Part shown: positions 1-9,015 of the stretch, piece by piece
Position numbering within the stretch: position 1 is the stretch's first letter
How the letters are laid out: each line of letters begins with the position of its first letter
NCBI RefSeq assembly: GCF_025602895.1
Contig: NW_026516291.1
Coordinates: 124,001-188,000 of the forward strand
DNA length: 64,000 nt
Source of the DNA: Polychytrium aggregatum
Lineage: Eukaryota; Chytridiomycota; Chytridiomycetes; Polychytriales
Direction: 5' to 3'
Position numbers and translations under genes: made by a program
Notes under the pieces: model-generated
Seen by the model: the letters and a program-made list of their open reading frames with translations, nothing else
Databases searched by the model: none
What the model was told of the DNA's origin: nothing

Positions 1-1
1 C

Positions 2-184
2 GCGACGACAGAGCCTTCGATCCTGGAGCAGCTTCTGGAGCTCGCCAAGACCGTCACTCCAGACAACGATCCAGAGCCGGACGAGCAAAATCCAGCAGGC
101 GGATCATCGCCGCTGTTACTCATGTCCTTGATGGACTCGGCTACGAGCCCGTCAGAGTGTTATTTTGACATGCTTCTGAAATAG
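2..184 (+). CDS. C-terminal end of an unknown protein (partial, enters from the left edge)
   Basis: An open frame enters at base 2 and runs 60 codons to TAG at 182-184. The translation is acidic and Ser/Pro-rich (it contains PDNDPEPDEQNPAGGSSP) and ends in a Leu/Met-rich stretch, as expected of a disordered C-terminus. No domain is recognisable, and no start is visible because the window begins inside it. The stop lies about 460 bp from the convergent WD40 gene. It could be a chance frame; coding is favoured only by the composition. Confidence 0.35.
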   Translation, partial: ATTEPSILEQLLELAKTVTPDNDPEPDEQNPAGGSSPLLLMSLMDSATSPSECYFDMLLK

Positions 185-643
185 ATCGGCCGCAGCGAGA
201 CACGATCTGGACACCTTGGCACGCGGCTCCAGTCACTGTGGAAGCGTTGGATCGTTCAAGCGAGGGCTTTGCGTTGCCCGGGCCGGTGTATCCTTGCTTC
301 TTTCCACTAGTTGGCGAAGATTATGCCGCACTCCCTTCCTGTGCCAGAGCAGCTGTAAGCGAATCGGTCAAGTCGGCACGTGCGAGAGGGAGCATATCCA
401 AGGTGGATGTCTCAGTCGAATAGGTCGTAATACAAAAACGAGCGTGCTCCCGGAGTACCAACCTGGCTCCAGAATAATTGAGTGCAGAGACTATCGCTGT
501 AACCGTGACCACTGGTGTGCATGTAGTCAGCCGCGTCGTTTGACAAGATTCATCGCTCTCCAAATGTAGTCGAAAGCATCAACCCCGCTATTATTTGCTG
601 GCCCGGCTCCTCATATCTCGAGCCTGACTTCCGTTTCTCGATT
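185..643. other. Intergenic space between convergent 3' ends
   Basis: About 460 bp between the end of the partial plus-strand gene and the end of the minus-strand WD40 gene. Short overlapping frames exist on both strands, but none has a domain or believable splice sites. It probably holds two 3' UTRs. Confidence 0.4.
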
Positions 644-2551
644 CTATGCCCGCGATTCGTTGTACCGGGTCGCGGCCAGTTGTGTCTCTGGAATATTCAG
701 GTAGATGGGCTGCAAGGTCTGCGGGTCAGAGGGAGGCAATCGAATGAGCGAGGGAGAGAGCGGCGACGAGGGCAGCCTTACCAAAATGCAGACGGGTCGA
801 GACGGGGTCGTGGCGCTCATCAGGATGAACGACCCGGACTGGCTGTACTCGCTGTAGCACCAGTCGGAGAGGGATCGTGGGACCTTGATGACATGCACGC
901 CGTGACGAATCCACTGGGATGCGTCCTCATACTGGTAGCCGGCTTGGTTATAGATCAGCGGCCGTACTCGAGCCCAGGCGACTGAAGCTGGCGGACGAGG
1001 GGCAAGCTCGAAGCTATCGGGATCTTGATCGGAACGCACAAACTCGGTGCCACAACGAGTCCAGACGAAATGCTTGTCTTCACGGTCGTGGGACAGGATG
1101 GAGTTGCCATCGGCTGCAAAGACGATAAAGTCGACATTGTCGTTGTGTCCCTCAAGGATGTGCTTGAGATGGCCTGTCGGTGCCTCCCAGATGGCTATCG
1201 TCTTGTCGCCCGAGCCTGACAGAATCCATTCGTCGTCGGGCGAGATGGTGACGAACCAGACCGTGTCCCGGTGCCCCATAATGGTTTGCTTCAGCTGGCC
1301 CGTGGAGGTGTCCCACACTTTGATTGTCTTGTCCGCCGAGCCGGTGGCCATCCACTTGCCATCGGATGAGAGGGCTGCGGACCACACAGTATCTGCGTGT
1401 CCCTCGAGCGTGTGTTCCACCTGGCCCGTAACAGCATCCCAAATAATAACGACGCCGTCGCGATCGCCCGAGACGATCCACTTGCCATCGCGCGAGACCA
1501 GTATAGCGCTTACATCACCGGTATGTCCAGCGAGTGTCATCTCGCACGGATCCCAGGTGGGTGCTGGACCGCAAGTGACCAGGAACGGGATCTTGTCCTC
1601 GAGCTGGTCGGCATATGTCTTGTAGATCGCCGTCTCCTTCGGTGTGAATGCATACCCCGAGTTGTACACCTGTGGTGCACTCTTGATGATCGGATCGGCA
1701 AACTCGCGGATGAATCGATACGTGTCCTTGACCAGTTCCTTCGTGGTGTCGTCGACGGTGGTGCTGGGTGCCTTGACGATCGCTCCTCGCAGCACAGCCA
1801 GTTGCTCGATGATCGGCTTGACCACATGTGTGAGCGATCCACACTCGAGCCAGAAGAACACATGGGTCTTGACGAACCGAGTGAGCACCGCTGCCACATC
1901 AACCATCTCGGCCGACTGCCACACCGGACTCGACTCGGCCACTCCTTCCACACACCACACAAAGTGTGTGATCCAGTGGGCGACGCTGTATCGCAGCGAC
2001 GGTGTGATCTTGGCTGCGACCCTGTCCTCGAGGTCTGGGATCTTGTCGTGAAAGTCGTAGATATCGCAGATGTTGACCACTGGCTCGTGGGAGAGAATCA
2101 CGCCGAGACATTCATTGGCAAACACCGTGTGGAACGAGGTCGACACATGCCACGGATGGCCAGTCGATGCATCGCCGAGGAGATAGTCCGCCACCGACTT
2201 GTGGTTGAACTTGACCTCGTTGTTGGTGGACTGGCTGTCTCGGGGACCCAGTCCATTGGCGCCAGGATCGAGGACCAGACTGAGGCTCTTGAGACACTCG
2301 CGAACGACGCCGATCTCGAGTCCAAACACATCGACGATGATCTGTGTCGTCAGGATCGACTGGGCCGTGGCGATCGCCGACACCACCGTGACCAGCTCGG
2401 CCGGGTGGCTCGACTGCGAGTGGATCTTGGCGAATGTCTTGTGGTACAGCTGGCCGCCGTCGGTATCTTGATCTTGTGACATGCGATGGTATCCACGAGG
2501 TTGATTTGGCAGACGTGAGGACCGGCCCGCCGAGGAAACAGCAATCCGCAC
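644..2551 (-). CDS. WD40-repeat protein, 5'-truncated paralogue of the TIR-NACHT-WD40 gene at 50 kb
   Basis: A 635-aa open frame without introns. From about residue 34 (starting GQLYHKTFAKIHSQ) it is nearly identical to the post-NACHT helical region of the large NLR at 50097-55530 for about 300 residues. It then carries only three or four WD40 repeats (GHTGDVSAILVSRDGKWIVS, GHADTVWSAALSSDGKW, GHRDTVWFVTISPDDEW) and a different C-terminal tail. The TIR and NACHT parts are missing: homology stops abruptly near base 2457, and the 33 residues before it are unrelated. So it lacks the nucleotide-binding switch and may be a truncated pseudogene, or a decoy or regulator of the intact NLR. The ATG at 2551 is the first in frame. 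Its promoter would have to lie in the ~130 bp shared with the divergent Gly-rich gene. Homology is certain; function is inference. Confidence 0.65.
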   Translation of the reverse strand: MRIAVSSAGRSSRLPNQPRGYHRMSQDQDTDGGQLYHKTFAKIHSQSSHPAELVTVVSAIATAQSILTTQIIVDVFGLEIGVVRECLKSLSLVLDPGANGLGPRDSQSTNNEVKFNHKSVADYLLGDASTGHPWHVSTSFHTVFANECLGVILSHEPVVNICDIYDFHDKIPDLEDRVAAKITPSLRYSVAHWITHFVWCVEGVAESSPVWQSAEMVDVAAVLTRFVKTHVFFWLECGSLTHVVKPIIEQLAVLRGAIVKAPSTTVDDTTKELVKDTYRFIREFADPIIKSAPQVYNSGYAFTPKETAIYKTYADQLEDKIPFLVTCGPAPTWDPCEMTLAGHTGDVSAILVSRDGKWIVSGDRDGVVIIWDAVTGQVEHTLEGHADTVWSAALSSDGKWMATGSADKTIKVWDTSTGQLKQTIMGHRDTVWFVTISPDDEWILSGSGDKTIAIWEAPTGHLKHILEGHNDNVDFIVFAADGNSILSHDREDKHFVWTRCGTEFVRSDQDPDSFELAPRPPASVAWARVRPLIYNQAGYQYEDASQWIRHGVHVIKVPRSLSDWCYSEYSQSGSFILMSATTPSRPVCILVRLPSSPLSPSLIRLPPSDPQTLQPIYLNIPETQLAATRYNESRA

Positions 2552-2682
2552 CCCGGTATCTTCGTTGCCCCGACGGTATCAACGTGCCCGCGCCACAGGC
2601 GGTCGGGGAGCACCGCCGCTGCCCACCAACGAACTCATATGCCAGCGTTGCCTCCTCGCCCGCATCCTTCACCGTCGCAAAC

Positions 2683-5600
2683 ATGCAAATCAAATTCCAA
2701 GTCAACCCTGGAGCCCAGGCCGAAGCCGCTCACTTACTCTTCAAGCGCAAGGGTGGAGGAGGCAGAAGCGGCGGCGGCGGCGGCGGCGGTAGTGGTGGTG
2801 GTGGTGGTGGTGGTGGCCACTGGGATTGGGACCGTGGCCACCATGATAGTACCGGCTCATCAGTTAGTAAGTATCAGCTCTCCCGCGCTGGTGATTGGCG
2901 AAATGAAGCATTCGCAATCGGACAGCAACATAACTGGATTTGACCCTATATTCTTTCGTGACTTCTCCTCTCAATTACAGGCAATCCAATAAAAAACGGG
3001 ACACCCGGGTTTTGACCATTGATCGAATATTTTGTTACCCAATGTTATCGCGCGCTGGCCATGACCATTCGCCACACATCCGACTTTCGCACCGCCGCAT
3101 TGCGATGCTACGCCCTCATCCATAGCCTGCGTAAGGTCGCCTCCATATTCAGTGTATCCAAGAGCACCATCCATCGATGGCACCGAGGATGCAAGCTGGA
3201 TGGCCCATCCCGGGTCCCAGCTCGCAGATCCACTTTCTTCGAGCAGGCATGTCCAGTCATTCGCACCCTGATTGAACAGGACCCGTTCCAGACTGGTCCT
3301 GTGTTGCGGTGCAAGCTCGAGTCCATCCTCCAGAGGAAAGTATCACTCTCACTCTGCCACACTGCCATCCACCGAGCAGGTCTCTCACACAAGAGGGCAA
3401 CACACCTCTACAAGTCCAAGCGACTGGATGAGCGGGTGGCACAGTTCAGGGACCGGGTCCGCTCCATCGACCCACGACGATTCGTTTTTGTCGACGAGAC
3501 AGGGATCAGGAGATCCATTTTCCCTCTTTACGGATACTCGCCGAAGGGTGCTCCGCTTCGCCAGCGCAATCACATGAAGCACAAGTCTGTCTCGGCTGCA
3601 TTTGCAATCAACCACTCTGGTGTGCTGCATCGCATGTACATCCCCACATCATTCAAGACACACTCGATGGTCGAGTTCTTTGATCGAGCGAGCTTCCCAG
3701 ACGACTCTGTGATTGTGATGGACAATGTCAGCATGCACAAGACAATGGCTGTCCTGGACTGCATCGAGCGCCGAGGATGGTCAGTGATCTTCACCCCACC
3801 TGCCTCACTCGACTTCAATCCCATCGAGAACTTCTTTGGGATTGTGAAGCACCAGTACAGGAAGGTGGCAGCGCTGAATGCGTCCGAGGGGTTCAAGATC
3901 GGGATGGTCACATTGTTCGAGTCTGCCGTTCGGAGGGTGCTTCCAGATGTCTTCCCACGGCTGATTGAGCGATGCGCTTCTGGGGTTGAGTTCCCTCCAA
4001 TCAAGCCGCCATTTTCGCGCTCAAATCCCTGGCTTGAACCTCTCGGCGATTTTTGAACAGGGTCGCTTCCCAACCAGCCCGCAAAGACGGGCTCCTGCTC
4101 TCGGGTATAAATGCCGCACCTTCGTCCTGCTGCTTTCTTCCCTCATCTCGCCTTGATCTGATCATCGCGCTATTGTACGATAAAAAAAGTCTCTGCTCTG
4201 ACCAGTACCACTGGCAGACATCCAGCATCCTCTGCCCCCATGCCTCCGAAGCGCAAGGGTGCCGGTGATGGCCAGCCTCGGCCACCCAGGCCCAAGAAAG
4301 CCAAGTCACAGTCGGAGCCTGTCTCTGGTTCGTATTCTGACCCCACGCATGCTTGGTCGTCTGTTGCTCCGTCGCTCACCACCACTGCTTCTGCAGATCC
4401 AATGGATGTCGATCCCACCGAGCCTGGTCCATCTACTTCCTCGAGTACTGGCAAGCGATGTCCCAAGTGCGATGGCACCGATCACGAACGCTGCAACACC
4501 AACAAGTGTCCCAAATACCGGCCCCTCAAGAGTTCTGTCGTCCCACTCGTGGATGGAAGGTCATCCGCCCCTCAGTTCAGCTGCTTCAAGCAGACGATGG
4601 ATGGCTGTTGTCTCAATCCCGCTCTCCACGACAAGATCCAGGCCACCGTCGAGACCATGACCCAGATCCAGTTCGAGGCATCCAGGTTGCTCAACCTACA
4701 CATCCTGAGGTGCATCGAGCAGGATCTTCCCGTCCCTGTCATCTCCAGGGCCACCCCTGCTTTCATCCGCCAATGCTTCAGGATCGTCCAGGACGGTGCC
4801 CTCTCCCCGACCGGGGACAATGAGAAATACAACGAGCATCTGGTCGCTTCCTTTCGCGACTACCAGACCACTCGGCACGCAGACCTGCCTCCGGCCCCTC
4901 GTCTGCCTGATGGTGCTCACAGTCAGCTTCTCACACTGGCTGTCAATGCCTATGCCACCAACTGCACCACCCACCTCGACCTGGCCTACTGGCGACTCCT
5001 TCGCCGCTTCTGCGCTGCCGTCTTCCAGCCAACAAGCACAAGCACGAAGCCATCGAGGCTTGTCTCGAGCTCTTCGAGAAACCAGGGCAGACTCCACCCA
5101 AGGCCGATCTCGAGTTCCTCTATCCAGACTTTGGCCACGTCCTGGACGAGTTTCGGTACAACAACGACCAGGACCGCTTCCGGGCCCTCCATCGCCTCTC
5201 ACACCATGTGAGAATCCTCGCCCGAGACAAGATGCAGGACGATGTCCACAAGTGGATCGACTGTGACATGCCCGCTCTCCGAGTCACCGAACTGCAGCGC
5301 CAGGCCAAGCTGGACGAGCTCACTACCCAAGGCATTCCCTCCGACGACAAGAGGTTCACCACGGCCAAGTCTGAGCTCGGCACCACCAAGGCCAAGATCA
5401 ACAAGCTGGCATCCAGGATCAACTGGGCACTCAAGCAGCTCGCCGTCGACACTCCTCCGGCCGTGTGCACGATGGTCCCTCTCTGTACTGCAAGGGCCAA
5501 GTATGTCAAGATCGACACGGTCACTCTTTGGCAACTCCTGGGTCCAAAGAAGCGCCTTGGACTCACCAGGGACAAGCTCAAGGAAGAAGGTGAGGACGGT

Positions 5601-6980
5601 GTCAACAACCAGGATCGACTCTGGCGCAGTTGCTTCAAGCTGCGTAGCTCCCTCTTCCGTGACCGGGATATCAATCACAAGCTGTTCAACTACGAGATCA
5701 GCACCGATGGCATTGGATGCACCATCGGCCTCGTCAAGTTTCTGCCTCGAACCGATCGCACCGAGACCTCCGAGCCTCCTCCGACCGCCGAGCAGCGTAT
5801 CCAGGCCCACATCGGTGACCCAGACCCCAACCGCACCACTTGGATTGGCATCGATCCTGGAGTCGGCTCCATCTTCACGGCGGTCATCCAAGCACTGGGC
5901 CCCAAGACGAGGTGGTCTCATTCTCCAATGGCCACTACCAGCACATGTGTGGCCATACGTCCAACACCAAGTGGCACAATATCATGAAGTATCGACTCAG
6001 CATCGAGACCTGGATGTCGACCACTCCCTCGCCCAAGGTGTCGTCCTCGGAGGCTTTCAAGGTCCATCTCACCCATGTCCTGCAACCGGAGCTTCGGGTG
6101 CAGCTCGACTTCCACCTTGGCAAGAAGGCCCGTCACCATCGCTTCATGGGCCACAAGAGGCGCCAAGTGGCCGTCGACAGGATGTGCAAGGCCGTCCTGA
6201 AGCACGCCCCGATACGGACCGATGTGGTGATCGCCTTTGGCAATGCGTCATGGCGTCAAGGCAAGGGCTATGCATCCAGCCCTCGGAGGCAGCGATTTGC
6301 TCAGTACTTTGAGCAATTCGAGCACCACCGACGCCGTCCCAATCACCATCATGGAAGCGTCAAGGTGGCCTCGACGAACGAGTTCAACACCTCGCAAGTG
6401 TGCTCCAAGTGCCTGGAGCCAGTTCGGTTGGAAGGACTCGATGCGCCTAGTGTTGCGAATTCCCACTTTGTCAGGAGCTGCAAGAATCCCAGCTGCCGGA
6501 CAGTGTGGAATCGCGACGTCAATGCGGCGCGCAACATGATCACAGTATGCAGGTCGATTGTGGAGATCGGAGGGCGACCGGCGGTCTTCACTCGGAGGCT
6601 GCCAAAGTGATCTGTTTTATTTCTTGTGGCTTTGCTAGACGCGAGCACAGCACATACTACATGTTCATGGAAACGGCTATATTGTCCCGTTTTTTTCTGA
6701 ATAAAGTGTAGTGCGCCTCTTTGTCATCATTTGCATCTTCATTGTTTTGTCGCCTATCGCTTGTACTTTTATCGAAAACTTGTGCACCCGATGGTTTGGG
6801 TACTCCCCGCCCAGTCAAGGAGAAGCCCAGAGTCTTCTTGGCAATCAGCATTCGCAGCGCTCACAAAATGAAACTCCACAAGCGGGATCGTCCAGCCGAA
6901 GCGATGAGGCCGCCGGCGATATGGAAAAGGGCAACCTCAACATAGAGGAACCCGACCCCGCTCAGTACTGGCCATACTGA
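2683..6980 (+). CDS. Small Gly-rich single-pass membrane protein, interrupted at its 3' splice site by a Fanzor transposon
   Basis: Proposed exons are 2683-2866 and 6712-6980, giving about 150 aa. Exon 1 starts at ATG 2683 (A at -3) and encodes a short N-terminus, two poly-Gly tracts and a His/Asp/Trp segment. It ends in phase 1 at a consensus GTAAGT donor (2867). Exon 2 starts straight after a TAG acceptor at 6709-6711. The split codon becomes ATG, followed by a hydrophobic helix (RLFVIICIFIVLSPIACTFI) and an acidic, Ser/Gln-rich tail ending PAQYWPY. The 3.8-kb intron holds all of transposon copy 1, which sits on the TA of the original acceptor. Without it the intron would be about 110 nt, with a TAAC branch-like site and a pyrimidine tract. 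Family unknown. The exon join is inferred from phase and splice consensus, not from RNA. Confidence 0.5.
2976..3003 (+). repeat. Left terminal inverted repeat, copy 1
   Basis: 28 bp from the TA duplication to the AAAAACGGGACA core. Host sequence just before it ends CTCAAT. The TE bases CAG directly after TA create a second potential splice acceptor here. Confidence 0.85.
3061..4056 (+). CDS. DD34E Tc1/mariner-type transposase (copy 1)
   Basis: 331 aa from ATG 3061 (MTIRHTSDF). The upstream frame is open but lacks an ATG. The N-terminal ~50 residues form a helix-turn-helix (ASIFSVSKSTIHRWHRGC) that should bind the element ends. The RNase H-like core shows the catalytic triad D145 (FVFVDETG), D221 (VIVMDNVSMHK) and E256 (FNPIENFFG). 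The 34 residues between the second Asp and the Glu give DD34E spacing. It would cut and paste the element at TA sites in the nucleus. Compared with copies 2 and 3, a 4-nt deletion near 3973 shifts the last codons and adds about 20 residues (ends LEPLGDF). The catalytic core is untouched, so activity is plausible. Confidence 0.9.
   Translation: MTIRHTSDFRTAALRCYALIHSLRKVASIFSVSKSTIHRWHRGCKLDGPSRVPARRSTFFEQACPVIRTLIEQDPFQTGPVLRCKLESILQRKVSLSLCHTAIHRAGLSHKRATHLYKSKRLDERVAQFRDRVRSIDPRRFVFVDETGIRRSIFPLYGYSPKGAPLRQRNHMKHKSVSAAFAINHSGVLHRMYIPTSFKTHSMVEFFDRASFPDDSVIVMDNVSMHKTMAVLDCIERRGWSVIFTPPASLDFNPIENFFGIVKHQYRKVAALNASEGFKIGMVTLFESAVRRVLPDVFPRLIERCASGVEFPPIKPPFSRSNPWLEPLGDF
4106..4112 (+). promoter_or_regulatory. 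TATA-like box upstream of Fanzor, copy 1
   Basis: TATAAAT lies 134 bp before the Fanzor ATG and just after a short inverted repeat (CCCG...CGGG). The same motif is at 63808-63814 in copy 3, but a ~26-bp deletion removes it from copy 2. A promoter role is inference. Confidence 0.4.
4240..6610 (+). pseudogene. Fanzor (TnpB-like RNA-guided nuclease) gene with two frameshifts, copy 1
   Basis: Aligned by eye with the intact 790-aa gene of copy 2, this copy has two 1-nt deletions. One is near 5036 (TTCCAGCC against TTCCCTGCC); the other is near 5901 (GGCCCCAAG against GGCCACCAAG). They break the frame into pieces 4240-5211, 5208-5987 and 5840-6610. The pieces still show the Lys/Arg-rich nuclear signal, the Cys/His knuckle, the RuvC-I Asp segment (WIGIDPGVGSIFTAV), the NEFNTSQVC motif and the final RuvC-III Asp (RDVNAARN). 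All key residues persist, so inactivation is recent. No full-length product is expected. Confidence 0.85.
6611..6710 (+). ncRNA. Candidate guide-RNA (fRNA/omegaRNA) scaffold region, copy 1
   Basis: 100 bp from the Fanzor stop to the element end, the same length and nearly the same sequence in all three copies. In characterised TnpB and Fanzor loci the scaffold RNA comes from the 3' end of the gene plus the right element end, with the guide read from flanking DNA. Here the guide would start in GCGCCTCTTTGTC. A role is inferred from position and conservation only. Confidence 0.3.
6683..6710 (-). repeat. Right terminal inverted repeat, copy 1
   Basis: 28-bp end whose reverse complement starts TACA and contains AAAAACGGGACA. 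On the plus strand it reads as a T-rich pyrimidine run followed by GTGTA. With the host G at 6711 it forms a TAG splice acceptor. Confidence 0.85.
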
Positions 6981-7318
6981 GGCCCGTCCGGCTGCGCTTG
7001 CGAGTCGAATGTGTATCTTCACGTCAATATATCCCAGTTGTTGCTCGAGCGACGTGCTGCATCCCGCATACTGCCCGCGAACTCATTATCCACCAAGCAC
7101 GCTTGCTTGCGCTCATGCTCCTATCTGGCGACAGTATCGCACTTGTATTCAAAAACCATGCCAAAAATCACCATTCTCTCAATTGGTTTGCGCCAAGCTC
7201 GTGCACAAAACCAGGGCGGGTAGCGATCCCAGGAACAACAAAACAAGGAAGATCATAGCCACAGCCACGGAACTGTGGCCACACAACCAAAAGCAGCAGA
7301 GTCATGGTTGCAGATGTA
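6981..7318. other. Intergenic space between convergent genes
   Basis: 338 bp between the Gly-rich membrane protein gene (plus) and the F-box gene (minus). Only overlapping short frames are present; it probably contains both 3' UTRs. Confidence 0.4.
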
Positions 7319-9015
7319 TCAAAAGGTGAAGCTGTAAAAGCCCGAGGGTCCGTACCCGCAGCAGCCAGAGACGAGCTCGGCTTCCTCGGTCTCTTCGTCG
7401 TGGGATACTTCTTCCCAGACCACGAGGGCCTCATTAAGCCTTGGACAGCCACCAACGAGATCCTTGAGCTTGGGCTCGATCAGGACGCTCCAGTCGGCAC
7501 CGGCGCTCGGGTGGTCTGCAGTGCGGGTCAGATACAGCTGCAGGGTGGTCAAGTTTGGGCAGTGGCGAGCAAAGGTATCGATGGCGCTGCACTGCAAATC
7601 GCTTCCAAAGAGCTCAACGTGCCCAAAGAGAGTGCCGAAGCCGCGCTCGAGACACCGGAGTACCTGGTCCTGTTCAATGTGCTTGGCATGGATCTGCTGG
7701 ATGGTTGGGACGGTGCGCTTGAGCATCGATGCAGCTTCAAAGAACTGGTCCGACGGCGACAGGTTGACGTGGGCAAGCCGCCTGAGCCCCATGATGAGCT
7801 CCTGCCACGCATCGACACTTGTCACGCCGTTCCAGCTTGAGCGACGGCACGAGAGGTGCAGGGTGGTAAGGCTCGGGCAGTGTCGAGCAATGAACCGAAG
7901 CACCAGGTCGTTCATGGGCACCTCATTGCCTCTGGCCGGCAGGAGCCGCAGCGACTCAAGGCCAGGTGTCTTTTTGAGGATGATGGGGATCAAGTGCGCT
8001 GGGATGCCATGGCCGGTCAGGGAGGTGAGGTTGTCCCAATGCTGGCCCATCTGCGAGAGAGCTTGCCAGCCCTCATCGCCCATGCTGTCGTCGAACTGGA
8101 GGACGAATCCCTCGAGCTTGTGCTGCAGCGCCAGCGACAGAGGCTGCAATACCGCGAGGATGTCACCGTCCTCGTCGTGCGAGCTGTTGGAATCGACCGA
8201 CTTGAAGATATTGTTGACGCTGATGAATCGGATGTTGGGACAGCTGGCTATCAGGGCCAGGATTCTGGTCGAGAGGCGGTCTGAATGGAAGCGAGCGAGC
8301 GAGCGCATCTGAGAAACCATAAACTTGTTGCAAAAGTCAGGGCGGCCCTCGAGCATCGACAGCGCCGACGAAGTGAGCTGCAAGGTGGTGATGAAGTTGA
8401 GCGGGCTTTGGTGGAATGTAGTTGAGCCCCATCCGGTCTGCATGCTGGCAATCGCCGGAGTAATGGTGAGAAACCGCCCAATGGAGGCGGCGTTGGAGGT
8501 GGTGAGGGCAATACGGGACCACAATGCAGGGTTGGCGACCTAGCATGGCCCAAATGGGTGATTGAAGAACAGGAGCCGTTTCGGCGAGGCAGTGATCCGG
8601 GGAGACAGACGACACCAGCGCGGATGCAGCGAGGCGATTTGCATGCCGATATGGAACAGGATTAGAGAGAGCGATGACCGCAGCAAGGGCGATATGATAG
8701 AAGGACGATGCTAATGGTGCGAGTGGTGCGAGTGGTGCGAAGAGGGGATTGAGAGTGCCATTTCAGGGTGGGTGGCCTTGCGATGGATACACTCTGTCGA
8801 GCTGATTTCCGGCTCGGAACTGGAAAGGGAGCGCACGGCACCTCGCACCGGCATTGCGCAATTACCTTGTACCAGCGCCTCGAGACCAAGCAGGCATGGT
8901 AAAGGTCCAACTGGGTTCTTTTTCCGGCAGCACTATCGCGCGGCAAGCCCAGGAAGCGGACCACGACCATGAGCACTTCTGGCGGAAGAGTGATGATTGA
9001 GCACGGGGAATCCAT
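7319..9015 (-). CDS. F-box / leucine-rich-repeat protein (SCF substrate adaptor)
   Basis: Two exons, 9015-8866 and 8539-7319, spliced in phase 0 (GTAATT donor, CATGCTAG acceptor), giving 456 aa. Residues 8-50 form an F-box: LPPEVLMVVVRFLGLPRD, then YHACLVSRRWYK. The splice joins WYK to VANPALWSRI, the usual F-box ending, which supports the model. The rest is a series of divergent leucine-rich repeats (CPSLTTLHLSCR, CPNLTTLQLYL). F-box proteins bring substrates to SKP1-cullin-1 ubiquitin ligases, with the LRRs as the likely recognition surface; the target cannot be told. The C-terminus is acidic, then Gly/Tyr/Phe-rich. The intron is 326 nt. Confidence 0.8.

Larger units (their letters stand above)
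2976..6710 (+). mobile_element. Fanzor-carrying mariner-type transposon, copy 1 (transposase intact, Fanzor broken)
   Basis: 3,735 bp including the duplicated TA at each end (2976-2977 and 6709-6710). The left end and the reverse complement of the right end can be laid over each other for 28 bp; both begin TACA and share the core AAAAACGGGACA. In order it holds a DD34E transposase (3061-4056) and a Fanzor gene (4240-6610), both rightward, then 100 bp to the right end. TA duplication and DD34E fit the Tc1/mariner superfamily. Fanzor genes riding in mariner-type elements are an established association. Sequence is very close to copies 2 and 3, so movement was recent. The Fanzor has two 1-nt deletions and the transposase a 4-nt deletion relative to the others. 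It lies inside a host intron. Confidence 0.9.

Noticed and set aside
644-2551. Calling the left WD40 gene a full NLR
   Set aside because: No NACHT or TIR sequence is found upstream; the next 130 bp lead into a divergent gene and then the transposon.
2745-2815. Poly-Gly codon run as a sequencing artefact or non-coding microsatellite
   Set aside because: It lies in frame within an exon that joins in phase to a credible membrane-protein exon; mixed GGC, GGT and GGA codons fit real coding sequence.
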